From a virus: DNA of 64,000 nucleotides. Below the pieces are notes generated by a model. It saw only the letters and a list, made by a program, of their open reading frames with translations. It ran no database searches and was not told the origin of the DNA. The translations under genes were made by a program, and so were the position numbers. The stretch is taken from the IMG/VR virus record IMGVR_UViG_3300032298_000575, positions 1 to 64,000 of that record, one strand, 5' to 3'. Below are positions 48,744 through 58,091 of the stretch, piece by piece. Each line of letters opens with the position of its first letter. Position 1 is the first letter of the stretch.

Positions 48744-49031
48744 TTATTCGTCGACCAAGCTCGGCATCAGATCTTTGGTGGACGGGACAACCTTGATCGG
48801 GGTCGCCAAGGCTTCGAGGGAACGCAGCGCGTGGAAGAACCCTTCACGGCGGGCGTTTTGCAGGGCGTTGAAAATTAGAAAGTCGACATCGCTCGGCACC
48901 GGCATCTCGGTCGGCTCTCCCAGATCGCGCAGCACATCCAGGGCGGCTTGCATCGAGGGGTGGCGCAGCACTTCAGCGAGTCCGCCTTGTAGGAGTTCGT
49001 TGCGGCGAAATGAGTTTAGATTGTGTTTCAT
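48744..49031 (-). CDS. hypothetical helical protein
   Basis: This 95-residue protein starts MKHNLNSFRRNELLQGGLAE, then LRHPSMQAALDVLRDLGEPT. It lies between the endolysin and scaffold genes, both within a few to twenty bases, so it is part of one operon. No family recognised. Confidence 0.6.
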   Translation of the reverse strand: MKHNLNSFRRNELLQGGLAEVLRHPSMQAALDVLRDLGEPTEMPVPSDVDFLIFNALQNARREGFFHALRSLEALATPIKVVPSTKDLMPSLVDE

Positions 49032-49049
49032 AAAGTGGTTGCGGCGTTA

Positions 49050-49565
49050 TTACGCTTTGCTCGGATGAATCCGCAGGAAGGCACGAGCCAACGAGACGTT
49101 GCGCTTCTTGAGCCAAACCCCGTCGCCCGTCTCGGAGTCACGGTCACCGCGGCCATTGGTATTGCCTTCAACTACATCGATCGTCCGAGCCCCCACCCCG
49201 ACCACGATCCCTGTATGGGAGAAGTCAAAGACGACGATGTCACCCACCGCAGCCTTGGCCGATTCGGGTAGCACGGTCACGGTGTTCGGACGCTTCTTGG
49301 CCCACTCGATCAGTCCGAAAGCCAGTGCCGTGGTCGGTCGCCATTTCGCAGGCGAGCTATGCTTCAACCCGAGCCACTCCTTCGCTTCAGGATACCCGAG
49401 CCACTGCTGCACGCACCAATCGACAAACGCCGCGCACCAAGGCCAGGGTCCGGGCGGCAAGTTCGATGCGGCTTGGTAGACGCGGACTTTGGCCCCGCGG
49501 TTATTGCCACCTGATTCACGCACTCCCACTTGGGAAATCGCGACATCCGCCAGCTTTTGAAGCAT
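49050..49565 (-). CDS. CHAP-type endolysin
   Basis: This 171-residue enzyme is probably a peptidoglycan amidase or endopeptidase. The catalytic Cys (C44) lies in PWPWCAAFVDWC, the His (H117) in FDFSHTGIVVG, and an acidic partner in VVEGN (about 131-135): the CHAP arrangement. There is no signal peptide, so it needs a holin for release; candidate membrane genes follow upstream. It ends with GTAATAAC. Confidence 0.85.
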   Translation of the reverse strand: MLQKLADVAISQVGVRESGGNNRGAKVRVYQAASNLPPGPWPWCAAFVDWCVQQWLGYPEAKEWLGLKHSSPAKWRPTTALAFGLIEWAKKRPNTVTVLPESAKAAVGDIVVFDFSHTGIVVGVGARTIDVVEGNTNGRGDRDSETGDGVWLKKRNVSLARAFLRIHPSKA

Positions 49566-49566
49566 A

Positions 49567-49710
49567 CTACTCAGGCTTAACCACTTTTTTCCCGTCGCCC
49601 GGCTCGACCGAGACCGTCATCCTTTTATTGAGGAAGTCGTAGCCGAACCCGATTTTCGGGGTCACGCAGCCGGTGAGGAGCAAAGCCACCGCAGCGACCG
49701 CGTATTTCAT
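49567..49710 (-). CDS. small lipoprotein, outer-spanin (Rz1)-like
   Basis: This 47-residue protein has MKYAVAAVALLLTGCVTPK: a short signal with lipobox LTGC, so Cys15 should be lipidated, followed by a polar tail. Position in the lysis cassette between endolysin and a holin-like gene supports an o-spanin (outer-membrane fusion at lysis). It implies a diderm host. Its start overlaps the upstream gene by four bases (ATGA). Confidence 0.7.
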   Translation of the reverse strand: MKYAVAAVALLLTGCVTPKIGFGYDFLNKRMTVSVEPGDGKKVVKPE

Positions 49711-49883
49711 TTGCGGGAGAACTTCGCGACGATGTCGGCGACCGCCTTGAGCGTCTTCTCCGGCTGCTCGCCGGGGATGAGCGCGAAGATCGCGATCAAG
49801 GCGAGGATGAGGCCGTAGGCCGCTCCGAGGATTTCCAGCCAATTAAGCTGGCTGACGATTTGGATGATGTTGGTGATGTCCAT
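49707..49883 (-). CDS. 58-residue single-pass membrane protein, holin-like
   Basis: The start ATG 49883 precedes a polar N-terminus (MDITNIIQIVSQLNWLEI), one hydrophobic helix (LGAAYGLILALIAIFALIP) and a basic tail (VADIVAKFSRK). Size and position fit a small holin; an inner-membrane spanin partner is another reading. Confidence 0.55.
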   Translation of the reverse strand: MDITNIIQIVSQLNWLEILGAAYGLILALIAIFALIPGEQPEKTLKAVADIVAKFSRK

Positions 49884-49903
49884 AATAGAATGTGTGGTTA
49901 TTA

Positions 49904-50188
49904 CTATCGCTGCAAAATTGCCGCCCGCAACCCGTCCATGATGAAAGCCGAGAGCGCCCCGATCGCGGCAGCGATCCCGTAGATCGTCGACTTGGTATTC
50001 TCCAAGTGCTTGAGCCGATCATCATGCTTCTCGAATGATCTCCGGAAGGACTCCTGGTGCTCCAAGATCAGATCTACCTTGGTCTCCAACCGGGCCAACC
50101 TTTCGCCATCATAACTCATAGACGACACATCCCTCCGACGAGGATAGCCGTCGGGATCCAAGAGGTTGAGCGGGTCGCTGACATTCAT
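49904..50188 (-). CDS. XhlA-like membrane protein (holin/lysis)
   Basis: I chose ATG 50188; GTG 50191 and ATG 50119 are alternatives. The protein has a coiled-coil (about 28-65; ERLARLETKVDLILEHQESF) followed by one C-terminal hydrophobic helix (STIYGIAAAIGALSAFIMDG), as in XhlA-type haemolysin/holin proteins. It begins the lysis cassette in the direction of transcription. Confidence 0.65.
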   Translation of the reverse strand: MNVSDPLNLLDPDGYPRRRDVSSMSYDGERLARLETKVDLILEHQESFRRSFEKHDDRLKHLENTKSTIYGIAAAIGALSAFIMDGLRAAILQR

Positions 50189-50206
50189 CACTAATATGCT
50201 TCCGGA

Positions 50207-50377
50207 TTAGGACTCCTGCAACTGAGGCTCCTCGGCTGCGGTGAGTTGCTTCTCGATACTCATCGCCACCGGCAAGATGCCTGCGGCAGCGTTCAAGCCG
50301 CCCGCCTTGGTCGCAATGTCGAGACACTGCATGACAACCTTTGCTTCGGCTTCTGTGAGTGTGACAGTCTTATTCAT
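50207..50377 (-). CDS. 56-residue hypothetical protein
   Basis: A small acidic-ended protein: MNKTVTLTEAEAKVVMQCLD, then a Gly/Ala-rich helix and TAAEEPQLQES. I recall similar tiny proteins near phage lysis genes, of unknown function. It overlaps the upstream gene by eight bases. Confidence 0.55.
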   Translation of the reverse strand: MNKTVTLTEAEAKVVMQCLDIATKAGGLNAAAGILPVAMSIEKQLTAAEEPQLQES

Positions 50378-50678
50378 TGGGCTGCTCCTGCTGGCTGGCC
50401 AAATAGGCCTGTGTCGCGGGAATCGCCGCAATTACGGCGGCAAAAGCGGCGGCAAGTTCGGGCACTGCTACCATGATTTCGGGGTTTAGTGGCGCGGTCA
50501 TTCGCTGGACCTGATCACCAGAGGCGATCTGACCATCCGAAGTCGCGGGTAAAAGCTCCACCGTAATGCTTCCCGAATCAGCCGTGGGCTGGATCGCGGA
50601 AAGCGTATACACATGGAGTTTGTCGTAGGTTAAAGACGGAACGGGGTCCGTCACTATTGGGGTTGGGTTGTTTAACAT
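50370..50678 (-). CDS. small conserved structural-region protein
   Basis: I chose ATG 50678 (MLNNPTPIVTDPVPSLTYDK); ATG 50690 would add four residues. The layout is one I recall from phage proteins near tail genes: strand LHVYTLSAIQP, then MVAVPELAAAFAAVIAAI. Function unknown. It overlaps the next gene downstream by eight bases. Confidence 0.6.
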   Translation of the reverse strand: MLNNPTPIVTDPVPSLTYDKLHVYTLSAIQPTADSGSITVELLPATSDGQIASGDQVQRMTAPLNPEIMVAVPELAAAFAAVIAAIPATQAYLASQQEQPNE

Positions 50679-50682
50679 AAAA

Positions 50683-51330
50683 TTAGGCATAAACTCGCGG
50701 GTGGTTGGCGACTGTCGCCGTGTTGTTGTTCGTGATGGTCAAACCTCCGCGCACATCTTGGAGGTTGCGAACGAGCGGAGCGTAAAAGACGAGACTTTGC
50801 GGGCGCACTTTGTCGCAGGTCATGCCGTCAGCGAGGGAAGCGACTTCTGCGGCGGTAAGGGCGGCGTTCCAAATGCCGACTTCGGCCATTTCCCCTTGTG
50901 TAAAATTAGCGGTAGCATTGCTGGCGATCCGCGTTGCCACTTGAAGACCTGTTGCCGCGTTTTGACTGCCGACATCAGTTGTGTCTTCTGCGGATGCAGA
51001 GCCGTTGAGGTAGGCAAACCTACTTGTCGCTGAGTTGTAGACGCAGCAGGCGTGATCCCATTGGTTGATTGTGGTTGCAGAGCTTGTGACGGCGCGGGAG
51101 GTTGTCGTGACGCCGATGGCGATTGCCTCTACTGCGAATGCTGGACTGCTGCCGCTTCGCAAATTGATTTGGTTGCGGTGCGTTCCAGCGTTGTCTCCCA
51201 CTGAAAGAACAGATTGGTTGGTGGCAGTGCTGCTGCGACGAACCCACAACGCCAGCGTCATGGGCGTCCCGCTGGCGGGAGCGGACGCCGTGCTTAAATA
51301 GTGACTTGTGCCGTTGAATGCGTAAGCCAT
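50683..51330 (-). CDS. LamG/concanavalin A-like domain protein
   Basis: This 215-residue protein has a beta-sandwich typical of LamG domains: FNGTSHYLSTASAPASGTPM with TLALWVRRSS, INQWDHACCVYNSATSRFAYLNGS, and EVGIWNAALTAAEVASLADG. It is found in phage tail or fibre proteins that bind glycans. It lies downstream of a large fibre gene with only two bases between. Confidence 0.75.
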   Translation of the reverse strand: MAYAFNGTSHYLSTASAPASGTPMTLALWVRRSSTATNQSVLSVGDNAGTHRNQINLRSGSSPAFAVEAIAIGVTTTSRAVTSSATTINQWDHACCVYNSATSRFAYLNGSASAEDTTDVGSQNAATGLQVATRIASNATANFTQGEMAEVGIWNAALTAAEVASLADGMTCDKVRPQSLVFYAPLVRNLQDVRGGLTITNNNTATVANHPRVYA

Positions 51331-51332
51331 GA

Positions 51333-53747
51333 TTACGCCGCGCTCCTTACTTCGACAGCGATCAACTCCGCATCGCCTGTCATGGTGTCAGCCGCATCCG
51401 CTCCAAGACGCTGGACACGCAAGCGGAACAAGTCGCCAGCCGCCAGAGAATCAATCGTTGTGATCGTTATGCTGGTCGCGGTGATTATTCCAGATGTGGC
51501 GTTGCAGGCTGCTGTTGACTCAACAGAAGTATCAAACGAATCGGCATCTAAATCCGTATTGCAGCGTTCAATAGCGACAGACCAGCGGACATTCCCGCTT
51601 GTTGCGCTTGTCGCCATCCACCGTAGCTCAATTATAAGGCCATTGGTAATCGTGGCAGAGCGCGGAAGTATTGAGACGAAAACTGCTGTTTCCGTAGCGG
51701 CATCATCGAAGTCCAACACGGCAATTCCTGTGCCGCGAGTGTCGAGGGTGGCAAATCCTGTGGACGGCGGCTGCGAGTCTCTCGCCGTAAATACGCGAGT
51801 TGCCAGATTAGAGGCATAAAGTTCAGCAAACGCCGAATCATCCGCCAGCCTAACTTGCAGCGTGGTCGAGGAGCGTTTGAGGGCAGGGAAGAGGCTGGTG
51901 GTGCCGCCGAATCGCACCAAATCCTTGCCGCAAGAAAGCATTAGAACGGTTGCGCTTCCTGCGGCGTTGTCTCCGTATATCTCAACACGTTGGTTATATA
52001 CCCACACGCTGGAAAGATAGCTGCCCATGCTGATTTGAGCCGCCCCCGTGTTTACAAACAAACCAGACGCGCCAAGACCGCTACTGGAACTGCTGCTCCC
52101 AAGACCTATAACGCCAGTGGACAGAATTGTGAATCGTGTCGTTGCGTCCGTCTGAAACTCCAATCCCCTCGCCGTGCCGCCTGCCGATCCTTTTTCGGTT
52201 CCGATAATTGCGACATTGCTTGACCATGCAAAATTCAGACGTTCATGGTTCGTTGCGGAAGTCCAAGTATTATAAATGCGGAAAGCCTGTGGATTCGTCG
52301 CGCCAAACGGGTTGCGTTGTGCAAATACGTCTGCCGCATCACGCACGATTCGCGGCCCACTTGAAAAACCCATTGAGGTTCCGTCCGCAAGAACAAGGTA
52401 GCCTGCCTGTAAAAGTGATCCGCCGCTATTGAAGGTGTTACAACTGCAAGCGCCATCATCGCGCACGTTGAAAATAGTCGAAGGATCGCTGCCAGTGCCT
52501 ACGCGAATAGAGAAAATATCAGTTGTGCTTGATGCAGCGGGGCGCGTGATACGGACGAAGTGCGGGACATTCCAAGCTGGTGAGGTTGGAAAGACCTCCA
52601 GAATAGGATTGCCGCCAGCCAAGCAGCGAAATGCCGTGCTGTTTGATCCGCTGGCCGTGTTGGTGATGTCGATGGTCGCCGCATGAAGCTGCGGTGTTCC
52701 TGTCAGTGTCGCGGAGGCTCGGTTTTGACTGGAGTTAATCGTGTAGGTTCCCGTACCGCCTGTGCCTGTACCAAGTGCCGTGATGCGCGTTCCGTAGGTG
52801 ATTGTTCCGCTGCTGGTCAGCGTCATGCCGACAGCAATCGTGCCAGAGGTAACGGCGGTGACAGTCAGAGTTGTGCCGCTGGTGGAGCCTGTGAATACGG
52901 CTGTGGTGGCGTTGAACGTCTGCGTTGCATCAATGAGCGGAGCCGATGCCGTGACCGTGCCGCCAGTTAAGGTCAGCGCGGAGCCAGAGGTCGGGGCGGC
53001 GGAAAGGGTGGTGAATGCGCCTGTGGACGGCGTGGTGTTGCCGATGGCGGGCGGGGCAGCGAAGTTGATGCGGGCGTTGTCGAAGGTTCCGCTGGTGATG
53101 TCGGCGGCGGCGTGGGTGTGGGTGTTAATTAAGCGAAGCTCCCAGCCAGAACCTAAACCACTAGGATTTACAAAAGTGAACGACTGCCCAGAAACATTGA
53201 GTGTTGCAACTGCCACAAAGGCAGGCGTCCCTCGCGGTGCGCGAATTGTAAAAACGCTTGGGACATAAAACGAAGAAACCAACGTGACCACATCTCCTGG
53301 CTCGTTCCCCGAACTTGGCAAATCGACATTAGCCGTTGCGCCAACTCCAACAAGCGTAATACGTCGATTGCGACCAGCGGTTAAGGTTGTGTCTCCTGTA
53401 ACGGTTTGCGCACTTCCAACTTCTGGCCATGCCGCACCCACATTCGCCGCCGTCAGCGAAACATTCCCCGTCTGCCCATTCACGCTGTTGACCGGGTAGT
53501 CGCCGCCGTATTCCCAGTCGGTCGCCAGCCCGGCATTGTTGCGTCGAATGTAGATGCCCGCTTGGCGTCTGTTTACCAGCCAGACGCCGGTAGAATCCCG
53601 CACGAGATATGCGGCCCCGATGGCAGGATCGCCGACCGTAACGGGTAAATCGGCAAAGGTGGGGACTTCACCCTCGAAAACGACGGTGCCCCCTCCCGAC
53701 CCAACGAGATCGAGGTTTCCGGTAAAGGGGTTGAAGCTCCAACTCAT
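51333..53747 (-). CDS. large tail fibre/spike protein
   Basis: This 804-residue protein begins with a fibre-attachment-like module ([20 protein letters not shown]) and [20 protein letters not shown]. It continues with Thr/Ser/Gly-rich blocks ([37 protein letters not shown]) and a long beta-rich C-terminal half. The pattern fits phage host-recognition fibres. No endosialidase or peptidase motif is seen. Confidence 0.75.
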   Translation of the reverse strand: MSWSFNPFTGNLDLVGSGGGTVVFEGEVPTFADLPVTVGDPAIGAAYLVRDSTGVWLVNRRQAGIYIRRNNAGLATDWEYGGDYPVNSVNGQTGNVSLTAANVGAAWPEVGSAQTVTGDTTLTAGRNRRITLVGVGATANVDLPSSGNEPGDVVTLVSSFYVPSVFTIRAPRGTPAFVAVATLNVSGQSFTFVNPSGLGSGWELRLINTHTHAAADITSGTFDNARINFAAPPAIGNTTPSTGAFTTLSAAPTSGSALTLTGGTVTASAPLIDATQTFNATTAVFTGSTSGTTLTVTAVTSGTIAVGMTLTSSGTITYGTRITALGTGTGGTGTYTINSSQNRASATLTGTPQLHAATIDITNTASGSNSTAFRCLAGGNPILEVFPTSPAWNVPHFVRITRPAASSTTDIFSIRVGTGSDPSTIFNVRDDGACSCNTFNSGGSLLQAGYLVLADGTSMGFSSGPRIVRDAADVFAQRNPFGATNPQAFRIYNTWTSATNHERLNFAWSSNVAIIGTEKGSAGGTARGLEFQTDATTRFTILSTGVIGLGSSSSSSGLGASGLFVNTGAAQISMGSYLSSVWVYNQRVEIYGDNAAGSATVLMLSCGKDLVRFGGTTSLFPALKRSSTTLQVRLADDSAFAELYASNLATRVFTARDSQPPSTGFATLDTRGTGIAVLDFDDAATETAVFVSILPRSATITNGLIIELRWMATSATSGNVRWSVAIERCNTDLDADSFDTSVESTAACNATSGIITATSITITTIDSLAAGDLFRLRVQRLGADAADTMTGDAELIAVEVRSAA

Positions 53748-53981
53748 CTAGCTCTTCAGAACTCGGGTGAGATTAGTTCCGGTGTAGGAGAAGTTGCGTG
53801 TCTCGATGATCTGGCCGTTCAACTTGTAGACCACTCGCGTCAAATTACTCCCGGCATAGGTAAGCTCGATGTCGTCCCAGGTGGGGTTGGTGCCGTAGAG
53901 CACCGAATTGATCTTCTGGAGCGACCGCTCGGTGTAGTCCTCACGCAGGGGCGTGTCTCCTTCTGGATAATAAGCTGGCAT
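53748..53981 (-). CDS. small beta-rich structural protein
   Basis: This 77-residue protein has two similar 20-residue halves, LTYAGSNLTRVVYKLNGQ and FSYTGTNLTRVL, a short internal repeat of YxGxNLTRV. It lies between the fibre and HNH-like genes. Probably part of the tail; not recognised. Confidence 0.6.
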   Translation of the reverse strand: MPAYYPEGDTPLREDYTERSLQKINSVLYGTNPTWDDIELTYAGSNLTRVVYKLNGQIIETRNFSYTGTNLTRVLKS

Positions 53982-53985
53982 GTTA

Positions 53986-54195
53986 TTACTTAATACTCCG
54001 GTTCACGGAACGGGGCAACACGGCCAGGTTACTGGAGTGGTTGCTCATTCCGTTTTTATGGTGCACGTCCTTGCCGTCGCCTTTAGAGACGCGGCCGGCA
54101 CGCTCCATCTTGCGACGGGCGGCGTTGCGCTGGGCACGACGCTTCTTCTGCTCGGGGGACGAGTGGTAAAGATATTCCTGGGCGTAGTCTCTCAT
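53986..54195 (-). CDS. HNH-like basic protein
   Basis: I chose ATG 54195 (MRDYAQEYLYHSSPEQKKRR), giving 69 residues; the longer ORF adds an Arg-rich shadow. The C-terminal part has DVHHKNGMSNHSSNLAVLPR, which resembles the HNH metal-finger pattern (HH...N...NLxVLPRSxNRS). HNH proteins in the portal-terminase region can act in packaging. It may have lost activity. Confidence 0.65.
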   Translation of the reverse strand: MRDYAQEYLYHSSPEQKKRRAQRNAARRKMERAGRVSKGDGKDVHHKNGMSNHSSNLAVLPRSVNRSIK

Positions 54196-54602
54196 AGAAA
54201 ACTTTGGTTTTGGATTTGGTTGCCGCTCAATCCTTGAAATCCGCCGATGACTCCTCCGCCGATAGCGCCCCAACCTCCCATCGAACTTCCCTGCGCTGTG
54301 CCTTGGGTTGCACCGAGCATCATGTCGTCAAACCAACCTCCGAAACCGGAAGATCCTCCGGTCTTGGCCCGAAAGATCGGCCCGTCCACCGCGCCGTCCA
54401 ACCCACCGAATACCGCGCCACCCAACGCACCCCAACCCGCACCAACCGGACCGCCGAGGCTACCGCCGGCCGAACCCTCGGACATTCCAATCGAAGCGCC
54501 CTTCATCATGCGGTCGATCCAAGGCACATTGGTCTTGAGAACGCCGGAGGAGAGCCCCGTCGAAAGCGCGTTGGTCAGTAATCCGGTAACGTCGATATTC
54601 AC
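54192..54602 (-). CDS. glycine-zipper structural protein
   Basis: This 136-residue protein is rich in Gly/Ala (SLGGPVGAGWGALGGAVFGG about 48-67 and GGWGAIGGGVIGGFQG). It could insert into membranes during ejection or line a channel. It overlaps the portal gene by four bases. Confidence 0.65.
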   Translation of the reverse strand: MNIDVTGLLTNALSTGLSSGVLKTNVPWIDRMMKGASIGMSEGSAGGSLGGPVGAGWGALGGAVFGGLDGAVDGPIFRAKTGGSSGFGGWFDDMMLGATQGTAQGSSMGGWGAIGGGVIGGFQGLSGNQIQNQSFL

Positions 54603-56920
54603 GGCATCGTCGGTTGTGCAGCCGGTGAAATCTCGGCAGCGGTTTTGGCGTCTTTGAGGGCAAGCTCCTGCATGACCTTGGCTTGCTTGGTCTGCATATC
54701 GACTTGGTGCTTCTCGATTTGCATCTCTAGTTTAGCCCGGCGCTCGATAAGATCCGCTTGGGCTTTGGGTGAGAGCATTTGAGCTTCGGCCAACTGCTGC
54801 TCCATCTGGGCGATGCGGGCACGCTCGGCTTCGATCATTCGAGCTTGTTCGGCTTGCTCGGCTTTCGCCTGCTGTTCGGCGGCAGCGGCAAGCTCATCGG
54901 AAAGCCGCTTGGCCGAGGCACTCAACTGCTGAAAGCGTTGACGCATGAGTGCGATTTGGTCTTGGCGAGCCACGTCGGCTGCGAGTAACTGCAAGTGCTG
55001 GCCGAGGTGAGGAATCATCGTGGCGTAGGCTTTCATTGCCGCCGCGGGCTCCGCTTGGCCTTGCGAGACTGCGGCATCCAAACCATCAAGGGAGGTCAGA
55101 TGGCGGGAGGCGTGGATGAAGTGATTTTCCCCAGAGTTGACGGGCAACATCGTGCCCATTGAGAGATCGGAGTTTTCGAGCATCGCGATCTTGTCATCAA
55201 TAGGAGTGCGAAGAGTTACTGAAGGTGACGGCAAGTAGCGGTCGACCACTTCCTGACCGAAGCGGGCGGCGATGCGGTCGCGGAGAAGATTGATCCGGCC
55301 CGCCTCGTCGAGCGATCCGAAGATCTGCATCGTCTCATCGATAGCGGCCGAGCGCATCCCAGGGCTTCCGTAACCAATGGCACGAACGGGCTCGACTGTA
55401 GAGAAACGATGGATCGCTTCGGCCGGCACTCCGCGGGCCAAGCAACGCCTCTTGAAGTCGACGGCTTCGCGACCGCCGGGTTCGTTCGCGGCATAATCAC
55501 GTGACACTAAACGCCTGTATGCCTCACGAAGAAGACGTTTCCACGGGTGGTAGAAAAGATTGATCGCTGCGGCCCCGAGCACGGCTTCTTGCTGCAACTG
55601 GGCGCGGACTTCATACGCAGTGCGGGATTGACCATCCGGAGTGATCGAGCGGGACTGGTAGCCGATCGTCCGGTTCTGCATGTTCATGGTGAGGTCGTTC
55701 AAGACCGGCATGAGGTTCTGGTTGTAGTTCGGGATCGCCTTCTCGACGATCTTCAGCCCCGGAGGAAAGAGTGCGTAGGGGCCGTAGTAGGAAAGCGTGA
55801 GGTCTTCGAGGGCGCGGGAACCATTGTCACCGGGCTGGACGATCAGGGCCGAGGAGAGCAACGCACCATCGACCATGCCGCAGCGTAGACGATTCAAAAG
55901 CTGGATGTGTGGATACACCTTGTATCCAAGCCCGCGGATGCCGTGGTAGGTGCCGTTGCCGACGCCATAGCAAAAAGTAACGAAGCAATTCGTCGGGGCG
56001 GCGAAACGATTCGGGCGCTTGAAGAGGAAGTCCTCCTCCTTGGCGTTCTCGTCCGAGCCGATCGGATCCTTGAGGAACATGAGGTGACTGACCTTGCCGT
56101 CGAACTCGCGCACCCACATGTGGACGACGTGGACTTTCTTGCCACGGCTGTTGCCGTAGAGGAGGTCGTTGTTCTTGAGTTCTACTTCGAGCTTCTCCCA
56201 CTCGCCGGCCTCTTGGAACGAACTGTCGCGGCAAGCGCGGATCAACGCCTGTTTCACCATCTTCACGTTCCATCCGAGGTCTTTAGCCACGGAGGGATCT
56301 TCGATGAATTTGTAAAGCTGGTGGGCTTGGTATTCGCGATCAACCGTGGCGACCTCGATCTCCCACTCGGAAGCGCGTGTTCCACGCGGCAACCGGAACT
56401 CGGAGAGTCCGGCCACGCGCCAACGCCAATCAACCTCGTCCTCAAAATAACAAACCCCGACGCCATGCGAGACGAACTGGTCGGCAAGCATCTGGTGATT
56501 GAACTCGAATTCCTGCCACTCCTTCAAAGTCCTGGTGAATTCTTCGGCCAAGATGCGCTCCCACTCGACCTTCTGCTCGGGGGAACCGTAGTCAATCGAG
56601 ATACGAGCCAAGACATCGACGGACGATGTGAGGTCGTAGTATCCGGCGAGGGCTTGCTCTTTCAGGGCGGAGGCTTCGCCGAAGTCGAGATTCGTGCGCT
56701 CGCCTTGGCCCATTTCAATCAAGTCTTGCTGATTGAACGGGGCGGCACCATTGAACATGGCGTCAACCAAGGCGCGGTTTTTACTGGAGCCTTGGTCGGA
56801 ATCCTTGATCGCTTTGTAGATCGAGCGGGCCGAATTGACGTTGTCGACGCGCATCTTCGGAGCCTTTCCGTTTTCGTCCAGGCCGAGGATTTCGAGGGGG
56901 GCTAGTTCGGAATTTGTCAT
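54599..56920 (-). CDS. portal protein
   Basis: This 773-residue protein is of a size usual for podovirus portals. It sits between terminase and capsid modules and overlaps its neighbours by four bases on each side. It has a portal-like core (VVHMWVREFDGKVSHLMFLK, LGYKVYPHIQLLNRLRCG, SALIVQPGDNGSRALEDLTL). The C-terminus is a long charged coiled coil (about 655-755) rich in Ala/Gln/Glu that could form the barrel. No ATPase or nuclease motif is seen. Confidence 0.85.
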   Translation of the reverse strand: MTNSELAPLEILGLDENGKAPKMRVDNVNSARSIYKAIKDSDQGSSKNRALVDAMFNGAAPFNQQDLIEMGQGERTNLDFGEASALKEQALAGYYDLTSSVDVLARISIDYGSPEQKVEWERILAEEFTRTLKEWQEFEFNHQMLADQFVSHGVGVCYFEDEVDWRWRVAGLSEFRLPRGTRASEWEIEVATVDREYQAHQLYKFIEDPSVAKDLGWNVKMVKQALIRACRDSSFQEAGEWEKLEVELKNNDLLYGNSRGKKVHVVHMWVREFDGKVSHLMFLKDPIGSDENAKEEDFLFKRPNRFAAPTNCFVTFCYGVGNGTYHGIRGLGYKVYPHIQLLNRLRCGMVDGALLSSALIVQPGDNGSRALEDLTLSYYGPYALFPPGLKIVEKAIPNYNQNLMPVLNDLTMNMQNRTIGYQSRSITPDGQSRTAYEVRAQLQQEAVLGAAAINLFYHPWKRLLREAYRRLVSRDYAANEPGGREAVDFKRRCLARGVPAEAIHRFSTVEPVRAIGYGSPGMRSAAIDETMQIFGSLDEAGRINLLRDRIAARFGQEVVDRYLPSPSVTLRTPIDDKIAMLENSDLSMGTMLPVNSGENHFIHASRHLTSLDGLDAAVSQGQAEPAAAMKAYATMIPHLGQHLQLLAADVARQDQIALMRQRFQQLSASAKRLSDELAAAAEQQAKAEQAEQARMIEAERARIAQMEQQLAEAQMLSPKAQADLIERRAKLEMQIEKHQVDMQTKQAKVMQELALKDAKTAAEISPAAQPTMP

Positions 56921-57672
56921 TTTTGCAGGGCTTCGATAAGTGAGCCGTCTTTACAACCGTGGACGACTGCGGCATTGGTCGGCACAGGGCCGTAGACCGA
57001 TTTGTCGTCGATCGGATCGCAGTAGATGCGGCCGTCTTCATCGATCTCGTAATTTTTCGTGCGCCAGTTGTTGTGTATCAACTGTGATACCGCGGTGCTC
57101 GGGCGCATCTCATGGCGGAGATACACGTCGAAGGGTTCGACATTCGGGCCGTCGTCGGTGCGGACATAGCTCCACAAGAGCGAGCGGGTCGGAAAATCAG
57201 CCGGATAGACACAGGTGCCAATGACATGCTCGCCGTCGACTTTGACGAATTCGCTGGTCTTACGATCCAGCATCCGGGTCACTTGGGTGGCTCCGAGGAA
57301 AGGTTTCTGGGCTTGGTTGTATTCGGTCTCGATCGCGTCGAGCCAATCCTCGCGGATCGGGGTGTTGTCGGCCTCGAACCAATACCAAGTGTCCTTGTTC
57401 CCGCTGTGCTGGAGGTGGCGCACGGTGCGAGCCCAAAGGTGGTTGGCCGATTGGGGCCAGCCGAGTTCGCACTCGCTATCAGGAATAAAGAGATCGGCCG
57501 AGGCAAAGCTCGGGGCCAGGCTCTCTTTCAAAGAAGCGGCTTCGTCTTTCGTATTGTAGGCTCCGACCACCAGCAGCTTGTGCCGGGAAAGGTTCCCCAA
57601 AAGGGCCATGTGCCCGGCCAGCTTGGTGGCGAGCTTGAGGTCGACTTGGGAAACAGGCAGGACGAGGAGCAT
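56917..57672 (-). CDS. glycosyltransferase-like protein
   Basis: This 251-residue protein has a nucleotide-sugar binding-type fold: MLLVLPVSQVDLKLATKLAG, then a WYWFEADNTPIREDW segment (about 96-110) that resembles a GT-A metal motif, then HVIGTCVYPADF and AAVVHGCKDGSL. It may glycosylate virion or host material. A GTAATAAC leader (57683-57690, minus) precedes it. It lies between the nuclease and portal genes, unusual for a GT. Confidence 0.65.
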   Translation of the reverse strand: MLLVLPVSQVDLKLATKLAGHMALLGNLSRHKLLVVGAYNTKDEAASLKESLAPSFASADLFIPDSECELGWPQSANHLWARTVRHLQHSGNKDTWYWFEADNTPIREDWLDAIETEYNQAQKPFLGATQVTRMLDRKTSEFVKVDGEHVIGTCVYPADFPTRSLLWSYVRTDDGPNVEPFDVYLRHEMRPSTAVSQLIHNNWRTKNYEIDEDGRIYCDPIDDKSVYGPVPTNAAVVHGCKDGSLIEALQK

Positions 57673-57686
57673 GGTTTACGGAGTTA

Positions 57687-58091
57687 TTACTTTAGCACGG
57701 TGTCGAGCAAATCCCAATTATCTGGCTGACGGTGCAGCCGCGGCGAATAGCAAATCTTCTTCCGGTCGGCGATCTCGTCAAATCGCCAGAAAACAAACTT
57801 TTCTATATCCGGCAACCACGCCGCCAGAATATCGAAGTCCCCATAGAGATAGGCCGTCTTCGCTGCCCCGCGCCCACGACTCGACATCACCCCGTATACA
57901 TTGTCGCGGTCGGCATATACCGTCGCCGTCTTGATCTGCACCGTGATCGGTCGCTGCGGTGGCCTGATCACAATCGCGTCCGCAGGTCGGGCGTGTCCGT
58001 TCGACGTGTAGACCCAGTAACCCCGCCTCAACGACTCGGAGGCAAAGATCGACTCACTGAGGTCTCCGGTGGTGCAAGTGGTATGAATCAT
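57687..58091 (-). CDS. PD-(D/E)XK endonuclease-like protein
   Basis: This 134-residue protein follows the small PD-(D/E)XK layout: GDLSESIFASESLRRGYWVY (helix with Glu), then ARPADAIVI (Asp), then ITVQIKTATVY (QxK). Possible roles are packaging, junction resolution or host DNA cleavage. It ends in the double stop TAATAAC and starts inside ATGA of the glycosyltransferase gene upstream. Confidence 0.7.
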   Translation of the reverse strand: MIHTTCTTGDLSESIFASESLRRGYWVYTSNGHARPADAIVIRPPQRPITVQIKTATVYADRDNVYGVMSSRGRGAAKTAYLYGDFDILAAWLPDIEKFVFWRFDEIADRKKICYSPRLHRQPDNWDLLDTVLK